10,982 nucleotides of DNA, taken from JBCDBD01 sp039184335. GTDB taxonomy: Bacteria > Bacteroidota > Bacteroidia > Flavobacteriales > Flavobacteriaceae. Below are positions 1 through 7,499 of this stretch, in pieces. A model generated the notes under the pieces. That model ran no database searches and was not told where the DNA came from. It saw only the letters and a program-made list of their open reading frames with translations. The DNA is taken from the NCBI GenBank assembly GCA_039184335.1, contig JBCDBD010000071.1:1-10982 (forward strand), written 5' to 3'. A program made the translations under genes and the position numbers. Every line of letters begins with the position of its first letter. Position 1 is the first letter of the stretch.

Positions 1-128
1 CAAAAAGGTTCTTCTCTATTTTACGCTGTCATTAACAATATGTCCAATGAACTTATTCCAACGGGCGCCGAAACACCCGAAAATTGCCCGGAAAGACAGG
101 CGAAAACAACACCGATCAATTCCAAAGC
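1..128 (-). other. Untranslated leader of a leftward transcript, possibly an rRNA operon leader
   Basis: This is the sequence downstream of the strong minus-strand promoter at 134-165. In the transcript direction no useful ATG frame exists: the only ATG (around 31-33) gives three codons before a stop. It contains GTTCATTGGACATATTG on the minus strand (about 36-52), which resembles the boxA-like GTTC(T/A)TTGACATATTG element found near rRNA genes in Bacteroidota. A GC-rich stretch at about 60-110 could fold. From this I infer the 5' leader of an rRNA operon whose 16S gene lies beyond base 1. A tRNA or mRNA leader is the alternative. Short plus-strand frames across it (for example 1-168) have no recognisable product. 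Confidence 0.35.
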
Positions 129-133
129 GGGTG

Positions 134-165
134 CAAATATACTGAGCTTATTTTTATCCAACAAA
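134..165 (-). promoter_or_regulatory. Strong Bacteroidota-type promoter firing leftward
   Basis: On the minus strand the -7 box TATATTTG (141 down to 134) matches TAnnTTTG exactly. Upstream of it are TTG (161-159, 17 nt spacer) and TTTG (165-162, 20 nt spacer), as expected for the -33 element of the Bacteroidota primary sigma factor. The bases just after the box are CACCCGC, a GC-rich initiation region typical of very strong flavobacterial promoters such as those of stable RNAs. Transcription should start near 127-129 and run off the left edge. The match is seen directly; the strength and the target gene are inferred. Confidence 0.65.
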
Positions 166-172
166 TAGTTTT

Positions 173-204
173 GAAATAAAAATACATTTGTTTTTCTGTA
201 TTTT
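173..204 (-). terminator. AT-rich hairpin terminator after the porin gene
   Basis: Arms AAAATACA and TGTATTTT (179-186 and 197-204) form a perfect 8-bp stem with a 10-nt loop. Read on the minus strand, the stem runs into T-rich sequence (TTATTTC at 179-173). It lies about 50 bases past the porin stop codon and just before the leftward promoter at 134-165, so it would separate the two leftward transcripts. The stem is poor in G-C pairs, so termination may be weak. The structure is seen; its function is inferred. Confidence 0.4.
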
Positions 205-252
205 AGTAAACTACTGAAATTAAGGTTTTTATGTAAAAGATTTATGATAAGA

Positions 253-2259
253 TTATGAGAAGAAATTCCATACCAATCCAAAACGTATCACAAAGTCCCT
301 ATATGGATAATTCGGTGCGGCATAAAAGTCATAGCCAGTGAAAGAGGAATTGAAGTGTTCTGCTTTTAAAAAGATACGTGTTTGCCTCACCTTAGCGTTG
401 ATGAAGAAGTCAAACATCGGGAAACCCCCAAATTCTTCCCTATTCTGTATGTAGAATTCACCGAGAAGGGGACTATAGGCATCTACGTTATACGCGGTAA
501 AATATTTAAAGGTGATCCCTGTCTGCAAGAACATTGCTTTTTTGAAGATATCCTTTGCAAAGTACAGCGTATTACGTGTGACAAATTGGGGCATATTCAA
601 AACCGTATTGTCTTGCGATACGTCTTGATACATCAATGTGTTGTTCAATGCCCAATTTTTCCACTTCAGTTCTTTAGTGTACTTAATTTTCAAGTGGTTA
701 ATAGTACTTTCCTCTTGAAAGGGGCGGACAAATGCATTTTCCTGTCTATTCCCAATTTGCTCCGCAGTGGCAATCGACTGAAAGTATGTGTAATTGTCAA
801 TGGCAGTGTAACCGGCAGAAATAGAACCCATAAAATTGGATCTTAGGCCCAAGGTAATTCCCTTAAAATTTTGTTTTTCAAAGGTTTCGGTGTTTTGCCA
901 ATTAAAGTTTCGATAATCACTCTGATACAGCAAAAAGTTAAAGTTTGGCATTCGTGAGGCGAAAGAGACCCCTGCCGAGATGCTGTTGGCATCGCTCAGC
1001 TTATAATCTACCGACACATCAATCAGGTTGTCGGTCAGATCGCCAGAAACCGTATAGCGAACATCTCCCCTAATATCAATAGCCCCTATGTTGTTGGCGT
1101 ATTGCCCCCCCAACGTCACTTCGTCACCTTCCAATTTGTTTTGGATCTCTTCTACACCATCAATGAGCAGGCTATTGAAAAAATACTGGTAATTGTAATG
1201 GGCCAAACTGCCTGTCAATGATCCCAAAGTACTATTTGAAAACTGTAGCGAAACCTCGTTGAACATGGTTTTTAGGTTCGCCTTATCGTCTATTGGGTCA
1301 ATGAAGGGGTCTTCCCCAAAAAAAGCAGCTTGGTTTTCTTGTCTAAATTGATAGTAACGGGTTTCATAATTGAATTGGTGGCCCAATGCCACGGCAGTAC
1401 GCCTTCTCGTGGTAGAATCTTGTGGGGTTTTAAAAAACGTATACCGGTGATCTAAAAAATACCGTTTGCCCAACACCCGGTTATCCGTTTCATTGGAACT
1501 GTCGAACACCACATTCACCCTTGCCCTGTCGATAAACTCTTCTTCTCCCGATTCGAATTGTTCCCGATTCAGTATGCCCCCATTTTCCTCAGTCTCGATA
1601 TTATGTGACACAAAATGACCCCGGGCGTGGTATCTTCCATTCTTTGTGGTATAATTGAACGTAGTTCTGAAATTGGCAGATTCGGCTTGGTCAAAATCAT
1701 ACTTTCCCAAAGACCGAAACCCAATATGTGCAATGGATATATTAAACCTTTCGGAAGTATTCAAGGTAAGCAGGGCATCTAAAAACTGCCCTTGTTCAAG
1801 CGTGGTCTTGAACATCAGTTCGGTCATGGGTGTGGGAACATGGTAGTATTGTATATCTTCAGTCTCTTTATATCCAAAATGTTTTGCTTTTGCCCCTATT
1901 CTTGGGTAGAAGCCCGCGCTCTTCCATTCTTTGCCCAAGCTATTGTAGGGTTGACCCATATTTGAGAATGGCATCAATTCGAAATCGTCCCTTCTCAGAT
2001 AGTTGTACTTGTATTCTTTATGAATGGTCAGTGTGGTATCTATAAAGGTGGTGTCACGTGAATGGGATATGATCTTATAGTCTTGGATCGATATGGTTTT
2101 GGAGGGTTGGCCCTTTTTCACCTTATCCCCAAAAACCTTAGTGGAATCAAGTTCCTGTGCTGGGGGCAGTGAATCTGCCTTTATGGACAATGCTTCTACC
2201 TGAGAAAAAGCCGGATTAGCTAAACAGGTCAAAAAGAGAATCGCAACGAATTTTCCCAT
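253..2259 (-). CDS. Putative outer-membrane porin (Bacteroidota Porin_10-like family)
   Basis: This 668-residue protein begins with a Sec signal peptide (MGKFVAILFLTCLANPAFSQ, cleavage likely after Ser19), so the ATG at 2259 is well placed. A soluble region of about 80 residues follows, then a motif around residues 82-109 (KEYKYNYLRRDDFELMPF, then MGQPYNSLG) that I recognise from the Bacteroidota putative-porin family. The remainder alternates polar and aromatic residues in strand-length units, as in an outer-membrane beta-barrel, and ends YPYRDFVIRFGLVWNFFS. A C-terminal aromatic residue near the end is usual for barrel insertion by the BAM complex. The substrate is unknown; transport is assumed from the family name and has not been shown by anything here. 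It is transcribed away from the T9SS gene and has a candidate promoter at 2277-2306. No frameshift is evident. Confidence 0.85.
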   Translation of the reverse strand: MGKFVAILFLTCLANPAFSQVEALSIKADSLPPAQELDSTKVFGDKVKKGQPSKTISIQDYKIISHSRDTTFIDTTLTIHKEYKYNYLRRDDFELMPFSNMGQPYNSLGKEWKSAGFYPRIGAKAKHFGYKETEDIQYYHVPTPMTELMFKTTLEQGQFLDALLTLNTSERFNISIAHIGFRSLGKYDFDQAESANFRTTFNYTTKNGRYHARGHFVSHNIETEENGGILNREQFESGEEEFIDRARVNVVFDSSNETDNRVLGKRYFLDHRYTFFKTPQDSTTRRRTAVALGHQFNYETRYYQFRQENQAAFFGEDPFIDPIDDKANLKTMFNEVSLQFSNSTLGSLTGSLAHYNYQYFFNSLLIDGVEEIQNKLEGDEVTLGGQYANNIGAIDIRGDVRYTVSGDLTDNLIDVSVDYKLSDANSISAGVSFASRMPNFNFLLYQSDYRNFNWQNTETFEKQNFKGITLGLRSNFMGSISAGYTAIDNYTYFQSIATAEQIGNRQENAFVRPFQEESTINHLKIKYTKELKWKNWALNNTLMYQDVSQDNTVLNMPQFVTRNTLYFAKDIFKKAMFLQTGITFKYFTAYNVDAYSPLLGEFYIQNREEFGGFPMFDFFINAKVRQTRIFLKAEHFNSSFTGYDFYAAPNYPYRDFVIRFGLVWNFFS

Positions 2260-2268
2260 TCAAGTGAC

Positions 2269-2294
2269 TTGGTCGTCAAAGGTATTTATTTTTG
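2269..2294 (+). promoter_or_regulatory. Candidate promoter of the T9SS protein gene
   Basis: TATTTTTG at 2287-2294 matches TAnnTTTG exactly. TTG at 2269-2271 is a possible -33 element, but the 15-nt spacer is shorter than usual. It would give a 5' UTR of about 115 bases before the ATG at 2418. A second, imperfect candidate is TATATTTTG at about 2385-2393, which has one base too many between TA and TTTG and no -33 match, but would leave a short UTR. I cannot choose between them. Confidence 0.28.
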
Positions 2295-2306
2295 TTCGTA
2301 ATGAAA
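2277..2306 (-). promoter_or_regulatory. Candidate promoter of the porin gene
   Basis: On the minus strand TACCTTTG (2284 down to 2277) is an exact TAnnTTTG -7 box, and TTT with a following C (2306-2303) lies 19-20 nt upstream as an imperfect -33 element. The start codon at 2259 is 17 nt past the box, which implies a 5' UTR of only about ten bases. No Shine-Dalgarno sequence is visible, which is usual in this group. A promoter is needed here because the neighbouring gene is divergent. Confidence 0.42.
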
Positions 2307-2417
2307 TGTGAAAGTTTTCGTAGGGGCAAAACTGATTTTTTCTGTCAAAAATTAGAATCTATAAAATAAAAACCAAAAATAATGTATATTTTGTGGGTCG
2401 ATAGCAAAAAAATTCAA

Positions 2418-5400
2418 ATGAATAAAAAATTACTCCTCTTATGCCTTATTGTGGGCACATTCTCCCATGCACAATACAATAAAAACGCACCTTGGATGTT
2501 GGAATTGCAGAAAAGCAAGTCAAGTACGGTCACCAAAACCTCCAATGCCACTTATACCTTTGAGCAGATCACCAATGCCTTCCACACTTATTGGGAAGGT
2601 AAGGATACGCGCATCAAGGGAAGTGGTTATAAACCTTTTATGAGGTGGGAAAACTACTGGAAACATTTTGTCAAAAGCGATGGGTCGCTTCCTACTGCCA
2701 AAGAACTTTGGGAAGCTTGGGAAGCAAAGCAGGCCAGTGCGGGCCCTGTCAATCCTACCAGTAATTGGACAGCCTTGGGCCCTGTAGTCAGTGGAGAGCT
2801 CAACACTGCCCTACCCGGTATTGGCCGAATCAATGCGATAGCCGTTGATCCCAACAATGCAGATGTCTGGTATGCCGGTGCTCCCGCAGGGGGCATCTGG
2901 AAATCGACAGATGGGGGAAGTACTTGGGCCAATCTTTTTGACGACTTCCCACAAATCGGGGTATCGGGCATTGCGATAGATCCCAACGACTCTAACATTG
3001 TCTATATTGCCACTGGCGATGACGATGCTTCTGACTCCTTCAGTGCCGGGGTCTTCAAATCATTGAACGGCGGAACTACATGGAATGCCACTGGGCTTGA
3101 CATAGACAGTCTTGATACTTTTGAGGTCTTGAATGAAATCGTCATCGATCCCACAGATTCCAATGTCCTTTGGGTGGGTGGTTCTGGTGGCCTTCGAAAA
3201 TCCATTAATGCTGGTGATTCTTGGGAAATGGTCTTGGGTACCCATATCACTGATTTTAAGCTTAAGCCCAACGACCCCCAAACCATTTATGCCGTCGGAG
3301 GGGATACCGGGGCTACCCTAGACCCCAATGCACGTTCGGTATACTATAAATCCATTGATGGGGGAGCAATCTTTACCGAGATCACCGATACTCTGCCAAC
3401 TGATGGAGGTCGAAAGGTATTGGGGGTATCTCCCGCAAATCCTGATGTGCTCTATATATTGGCGGCGGACACCGCTTTTGCGGGAGCGAGTTATCTTGGC
3501 CTATTCAAATCGATGGATAGCGGGGAAACTTTTGAGGAAACCGCAAATACAGAAAATATATTTGAATCAAGCCAGGCCTGGTTTGATTTGGCATTGGAAG
3601 TTTCCCCCACCAATGCCGATGAATTGTATACCGGTGTCTTGAACATCTGGAAAAGTTCTGATGGGGGCGATTCGTTCACACAGCTCAATCAATGGTTTCA
3701 AGACACCCCTTCATATACCCATGCCGATATCCATACATTAAAATTTTTTGGTGATAAGTTGTTCTGTGGCAGTGATGGTGGACTTTTCGTCACAGATGAT
3801 GGCGGAACGACCTTCACCGATTATTCTGATGGACTTGCAGTGACCCAATTTTATCGCATCGGCATTGCCAAAAACAATGCCAGCAAGATTGTCGGTGGAA
3901 CACAGGACAATTCTGGTTTTGTATTCAACAACAATGCCTGGAACGTATACACGGGAGGTGATGGTATGGATTATGAAATAGATCCTACAAACAGTAATAT
4001 TGCTTACGGTTTTGTACAATTCGGTGACCCCCTGTTCATTACCAATAATTTGGGACAATCCGTTGGCACGGTATCCTCACCCGATGTTGGTGACGGCCCT
4101 CTTGAAGGCAATTGGATTACCCCTTTGGCACTCGATAGTGAGGGTACTGTATATGCAGCCTACGACGCCATTTTCAAGTTAGTTGGGAATGAATGGGAAC
4201 AAGTTTCAGATACCTTTGCTGATGGAAACAACATTGATGACCTGGAAATTGACCCCAACAACACGCAAATTATGTATGCCGCCGATGAAGGCAACCTCTA
4301 TCGCAGTGAAGACGGTGGTGCAACCTTTGTGTTGATCAATGATACGGACAGTGAAGGAAACACCATCCCTTTTGATGCCCAAATTTCAGATATTGCCATC
4401 AACAGCAACGACAGTAATATTGTCTATCTCACGACTTCAAGTCGAGTCGGCATTGCACAGGTTTTTCAACCCAATGATAGGGGTGTATATAAAGTCACCG
4501 TCAATGGAAACATCTTGGTCAGTAGTGAAAATATCACTTTCGATCTGCCTACCGACCAAGCTTATTTCGCTATCGTCCATCAAGGGAGAAATAGCAACAA
4601 CCCCATTTTTGTAGGTACCAGTCTGGGTGTTTACCGATTGGATGACACCTTGACCGAATGGGAGCAATATTCAACTGGCTTTCCTAGCACAGCGGTCTCT
4701 GATTTGGAAATCAGCCCTGATGACGAACTTATCGTTGCGAGCACCTACGGCAGGGGAGCTTGGCAGTCACCGATACCGGTTGAACTGCCTGCAAATGATG
4801 TCCGGTTAATCGATATCACCCCTAATGCCAACCTGATTGTCTGCGGGGAAATCATTCCGGAAATCAATATTGAAAACAAAGGTCAAAATGCCATTACCCA
4901 AATAGATATTACCTATAGCTTAAATGGCGACATTGATGAAAATTTTGTGTTCAATGGCGATATTGCCAGTGGTGAAACCACCGTTATTCCTTTACCTGCC
5001 CTGGCTATTACAGCGCTAGGGTCCAATGAACTCAGTGTCACCACAACCATTATTGACGATGCTTTCGAAGAGAACAATACCCAATCTGCGATCTTTGTGG
5101 CCAACTCACCTGGGGCAGACGGGGCTATCGCTGATTTTGAAAACGAAGACGGGTCTTTGGTCACCTTCAATGAATCTGGTGGTGAAAGCGTTTGGGAAAG
5201 GGGCATACCTTCTGGAACACTCTTAAATACTGTTAGCTCTGGTACCCAAGTGTTGGGCACCAATTTAAGTGGCAACCATCCTGATGGGGTCAAGAGCTTT
5301 ATCTTAAGCCGTTGTTACGACTTCACTGAAATTTTGGCCCCCGTACTTAAATTTGACATGGCCTATGACCTAGAAATCAATTTTGACATTGTCTATGTGG

Positions 5401-6755
5401 AATATTCGGTGGATGAGGGTACCAATTGGAACGTTCTGGGCAAATTGGGCAGTCAGCCCAACTGGTACAACAGTGACCGTACCAATGCTTCATCGGGAGC
5501 TGATGATGATTGCCAAAACTGTCCCGGGGCACAATGGACGGGAACCGATGCGACCATGACCGAATATTCGTATGATTTTGTTTTGAACGCCGCCCAAGGT
5601 GAGACTGACCTCACCGGTGAGTCCAATGTTCTCTTTCGAATCGTGTTCGAATCCGATCCTTTTGTCAACCAAGAAGGTGCTATTGTAGATGATTTTGTTG
5701 TTGTAGGGGTAACCGACGATGATGACGATGATGACGATAGCATCCTAGATATTAATGACAATTGTCCGCTCATCGCCAATATCGATCAAGAAGATAATGA
5801 AAATGATGGCATTGGTGACATCTGTGACAGCGATGATGATAATGACAACATTTTGGATTTTGAAGACAACTGTCCATTGACGGCCAATAGCGATCAATCA
5901 GATTTTGATGGTGATGGCATAGGGGATGCTTGTGATGATGACGTTGACAACGATGGTGTACCCAATGCGGTGGATCTATGTTCCAATACACCGCTGGGCA
6001 GTACGGTTGATGTTGATGGTTGTGAGGTATTTTCATTGCCCGCCGATAATTTCGCCCTATTGGCTACAGGAGAGTCGTGTATTTCGAATGACAACGGAAG
6101 TATTCAAATCAATACCATCAATACCTTAAACTATACTGCTACCCTTACAGATAGCAGTGCCAATGAAACCGTTGAAGCGTTTACGGACTCACTTACTTTT
6201 TCTGATTTGGCCGCTGGCACCTATATGGTCTGCATCACGGTTGAAGGCCAGGCAGATTATGAAAGATGTTTCGATATCGACATTGTCGAACCTGAACCAT
6301 TGGGTGTTGACTCGAAGGTAAATTCGCTCGAAAGCAAAGTGGTTTTAGACCTCTCAGGGGGCACCCTATATACCATTGAGTTGAACGGCGAAAGATTCAC
6401 CACTACCGAAACCCAAATTGAATTGCCTCTTAACAAAATTGAGAACACCATTTCTGTAAAAACGGATAAGGATTGTCAAGGTATTTATGAAGAGACCATA
6501 GTCTTGACCTCAGAAATCTTCATTTACCCCAACCCTGTCACGAGTGGCGATTTGAACATATACCTGGGGTCTGATGAATTCAACGAAGTCGAGACATCCA
6601 TTTTCAATCTCGCAGGCATTCAAATTCTGGGCAAATCCCAACAACCTGATAACGGTTATGTACGAATGAATGTATCTGGCCTTTCGGAAGGTATTTATCT
6701 TTTGAACATCAAAACTGAAAAATCGCTATTGAACTATAAAATTATCAAACGATGA
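2418..6755 (+). CDS. T9SS-exported protein: Asp-box propeller, CARDB-like, jelly-roll and TSP3 domains, type A sorting tail
   Basis: I place the start at the ATG at 2418, not the in-frame ATG at 2382. It gives a clean signal peptide (MNKKLLLLCLIVGTFSHAQ) after an A-rich leader, and 1445 residues. Domains in order: a linker with WxAxG-type sequence; a sortilin/BNR-like beta-propeller (about 135-780) with eight Asp-box motifs of the form SxDxGxx[WF], starting near residues 162, 214, 261, 311, 364, 412, 458 and 629, and closing with TYGRGAW (776); a possible CARDB-like Ig fold (about 790-900); a MAM-like jelly roll (about 906-1098); an eight-Asp tract and thrombospondin type 3 calcium repeats with DNCP motifs (about 1100-1205); an Ig-like linker; and a type A sorting domain (from IYPNP at 1369 to KIIKR at the end). 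It should cross the outer membrane by T9SS and be attached or released at the surface. No catalytic residues are identifiable. Adhesion or glycan/protein binding is possible but unproven. It overlaps the next gene by 4 bases. Confidence 0.9.
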   Translation: MNKKLLLLCLIVGTFSHAQYNKNAPWMLELQKSKSSTVTKTSNATYTFEQITNAFHTYWEGKDTRIKGSGYKPFMRWENYWKHFVKSDGSLPTAKELWEAWEAKQASAGPVNPTSNWTALGPVVSGELNTALPGIGRINAIAVDPNNADVWYAGAPAGGIWKSTDGGSTWANLFDDFPQIGVSGIAIDPNDSNIVYIATGDDDASDSFSAGVFKSLNGGTTWNATGLDIDSLDTFEVLNEIVIDPTDSNVLWVGGSGGLRKSINAGDSWEMVLGTHITDFKLKPNDPQTIYAVGGDTGATLDPNARSVYYKSIDGGAIFTEITDTLPTDGGRKVLGVSPANPDVLYILAADTAFAGASYLGLFKSMDSGETFEETANTENIFESSQAWFDLALEVSPTNADELYTGVLNIWKSSDGGDSFTQLNQWFQDTPSYTHADIHTLKFFGDKLFCGSDGGLFVTDDGGTTFTDYSDGLAVTQFYRIGIAKNNASKIVGGTQDNSGFVFNNNAWNVYTGGDGMDYEIDPTNSNIAYGFVQFGDPLFITNNLGQSVGTVSSPDVGDGPLEGNWITPLALDSEGTVYAAYDAIFKLVGNEWEQVSDTFADGNNIDDLEIDPNNTQIMYAADEGNLYRSEDGGATFVLINDTDSEGNTIPFDAQISDIAINSNDSNIVYLTTSSRVGIAQVFQPNDRGVYKVTVNGNILVSSENITFDLPTDQAYFAIVHQGRNSNNPIFVGTSLGVYRLDDTLTEWEQYSTGFPSTAVSDLEISPDDELIVASTYGRGAWQSPIPVELPANDVRLIDITPNANLIVCGEIIPEINIENKGQNAITQIDITYSLNGDIDENFVFNGDIASGETTVIPLPALAITALGSNELSVTTTIIDDAFEENNTQSAIFVANSPGADGAIADFENEDGSLVTFNESGGESVWERGIPSGTLLNTVSSGTQVLGTNLSGNHPDGVKSFILSRCYDFTEILAPVLKFDMAYDLEINFDIVYVEYSVDEGTNWNVLGKLGSQPNWYNSDRTNASSGADDDCQNCPGAQWTGTDATMTEYSYDFVLNAAQGETDLTGESNVLFRIVFESDPFVNQEGAIVDDFVVVGVTDDDDDDDDSILDINDNCPLIANIDQEDNENDGIGDICDSDDDNDNILDFEDNCPLTANSDQSDFDGDGIGDACDDDVDNDGVPNAVDLCSNTPLGSTVDVDGCEVFSLPADNFALLATGESCISNDNGSIQINTINTLNYTATLTDSSANETVEAFTDSLTFSDLAAGTYMVCITVEGQADYERCFDIDIVEPEPLGVDSKVNSLESKVVLDLSGGTLYTIELNGERFTTTETQIELPLNKIENTISVKTDKDCQGIYEETIVLTSEIFIYPNPVTSGDLNIYLGSDEFNEVETSIFNLAGIQILGKSQQPDNGYVRMNVSGLSEGIYLLNIKTEKSLLNYKIIKR
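5715..5738 (+). repeat. GAY-codon tract encoding eight aspartates
   Basis: Eight consecutive GAC/GAT codons with a 9-base period (GACGATGAT) sit at the junction between the jelly-roll and TSP3 regions of the T9SS protein. The tract is in frame and probably contributes calcium ligands or a flexible acidic linker. Such a triplet tract can change length by slippage without breaking the frame. Confidence 0.8.
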
Positions 6756-7495
6756 AAATGACTAGATTTCCATATTTAATCTTAACGATTGCCCTATTTG
6801 TTTTTGCCTGTAGCAGTTCAGACGATGGCGGTGATCTAGAACCAATGGGTGGGGGCGATGATGATGACCCGGTCATTATGGCGCCCAACGCTGCGACCCT
6901 TGTTTTTCCTGAAGACGATACCGAATGCAATGAAGGTGTCGTAAACCCGAATGACAATACCAAAAGCACGGTTACATTTGAATGGAATGCTGCTACAAAT
7001 GCAGATAGTTATACGGTTTCCTTACGAAACCTTAATACGAACACTACGATAAACTCAAATTCAAGTACAAACGAAGCCGCCATTATCATAGATCGTGGAA
7101 CGCCCTACGAATGGTTTGTCATCTCAAGGGCCCAGGGCACCACAGAAACTGCCAATAGTCCTACATGGCGCTTTTACAATGAAGGTCCTGGCATAGAAAA
7201 CTATGCACCTTTTCCAGCTGAAGCGGTAAATCCGCAACGGGGTCAAAATTTTGCTGCTTCAACAACTGTGGTTTTCTTACAGTGGGATGCCTCTGACATC
7301 GATGGCGATATTGTGGGGTATGAGGTGTTTTTAGACACCAATGATGACCCAACCACCTCTTTGGGAACAACCACCGAAAATACCTTGGCCGACATCACAG
7401 TAAGCTCAGGTACGGTTTATTACTGGAAAGTATCGACAACAGACAGCCAGGCCAACACTTCGATGTCTGAAGTGTTTTCGTTCAGGGTGAACTAA
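6752..7495 (+). CDS. Probable surface lipoprotein with two fibronectin type III-like domains
   Basis: This 247-residue protein has a lipoprotein signal peptide: a short basic start, a hydrophobic core, and lipobox VFAC with Cys20 as the acylation site. Directly after it comes SSSDDGG and later GGGDDDD. A Ser/Asp-rich stretch just after the cysteine resembles the lipoprotein export signal that sends Bacteroidota lipoproteins to the outer face of the outer membrane. Two similar beta-sandwich units follow (about 43-143 and 151-247), each with a core Trp (W78, W178) and a GTxYxW motif (116-121 and 220-225), as in FnIII domains. No enzyme motif is visible. Its ATG overlaps the TGA of the T9SS gene (ATGA), so translation is probably coupled. 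An ATG two codons later is an alternative start. A role with the upstream secreted protein is inferred from position only. Confidence 0.82.
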   Translation: MKMTRFPYLILTIALFVFACSSSDDGGDLEPMGGGDDDDPVIMAPNAATLVFPEDDTECNEGVVNPNDNTKSTVTFEWNAATNADSYTVSLRNLNTNTTINSNSSTNEAAIIIDRGTPYEWFVISRAQGTTETANSPTWRFYNEGPGIENYAPFPAEAVNPQRGQNFAASTTVVFLQWDASDIDGDIVGYEVFLDTNDDPTTSLGTTTENTLADITVSSGTVYYWKVSTTDSQANTSMSEVFSFRVN

Positions 7496-7499
7496 TTTT

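Noticed and set aside
21..281. Minus-strand open frame of 86 codons at the left edge
   Set aside because: It crosses the porin stop, a hairpin and a strong promoter, its N-terminal half looks like translated AT-rich spacer, and no ATG lies downstream of the predicted transcription start in that frame.
382..846. Plus-strand open frame of 154 codons inside the porin gene
   Set aside because: It is antisense to a well-supported porin, and its translation shows no signal, domain or plausible composition.
2382..2417. Earlier in-frame ATG for the T9SS protein
   Set aside because: The 12 extra residues would precede and disrupt a clean signal peptide, and the ATG at 2418 has the better A-rich upstream context.
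2901..4340. Spaced repeats in DNA that might suggest a repeat array
   Set aside because: They are the codons of the Asp-box motifs in a beta-propeller; spacing and sequence vary, so this is protein-level repetition and not a CRISPR or mobile repeat.
5453..6094. Minus-strand open frames opposite the TSP3 region, rich in Ser or His
   Set aside because: Their composition is the mirror of the GAY-rich coding strand; they are shadows of the Asp-rich repeats.
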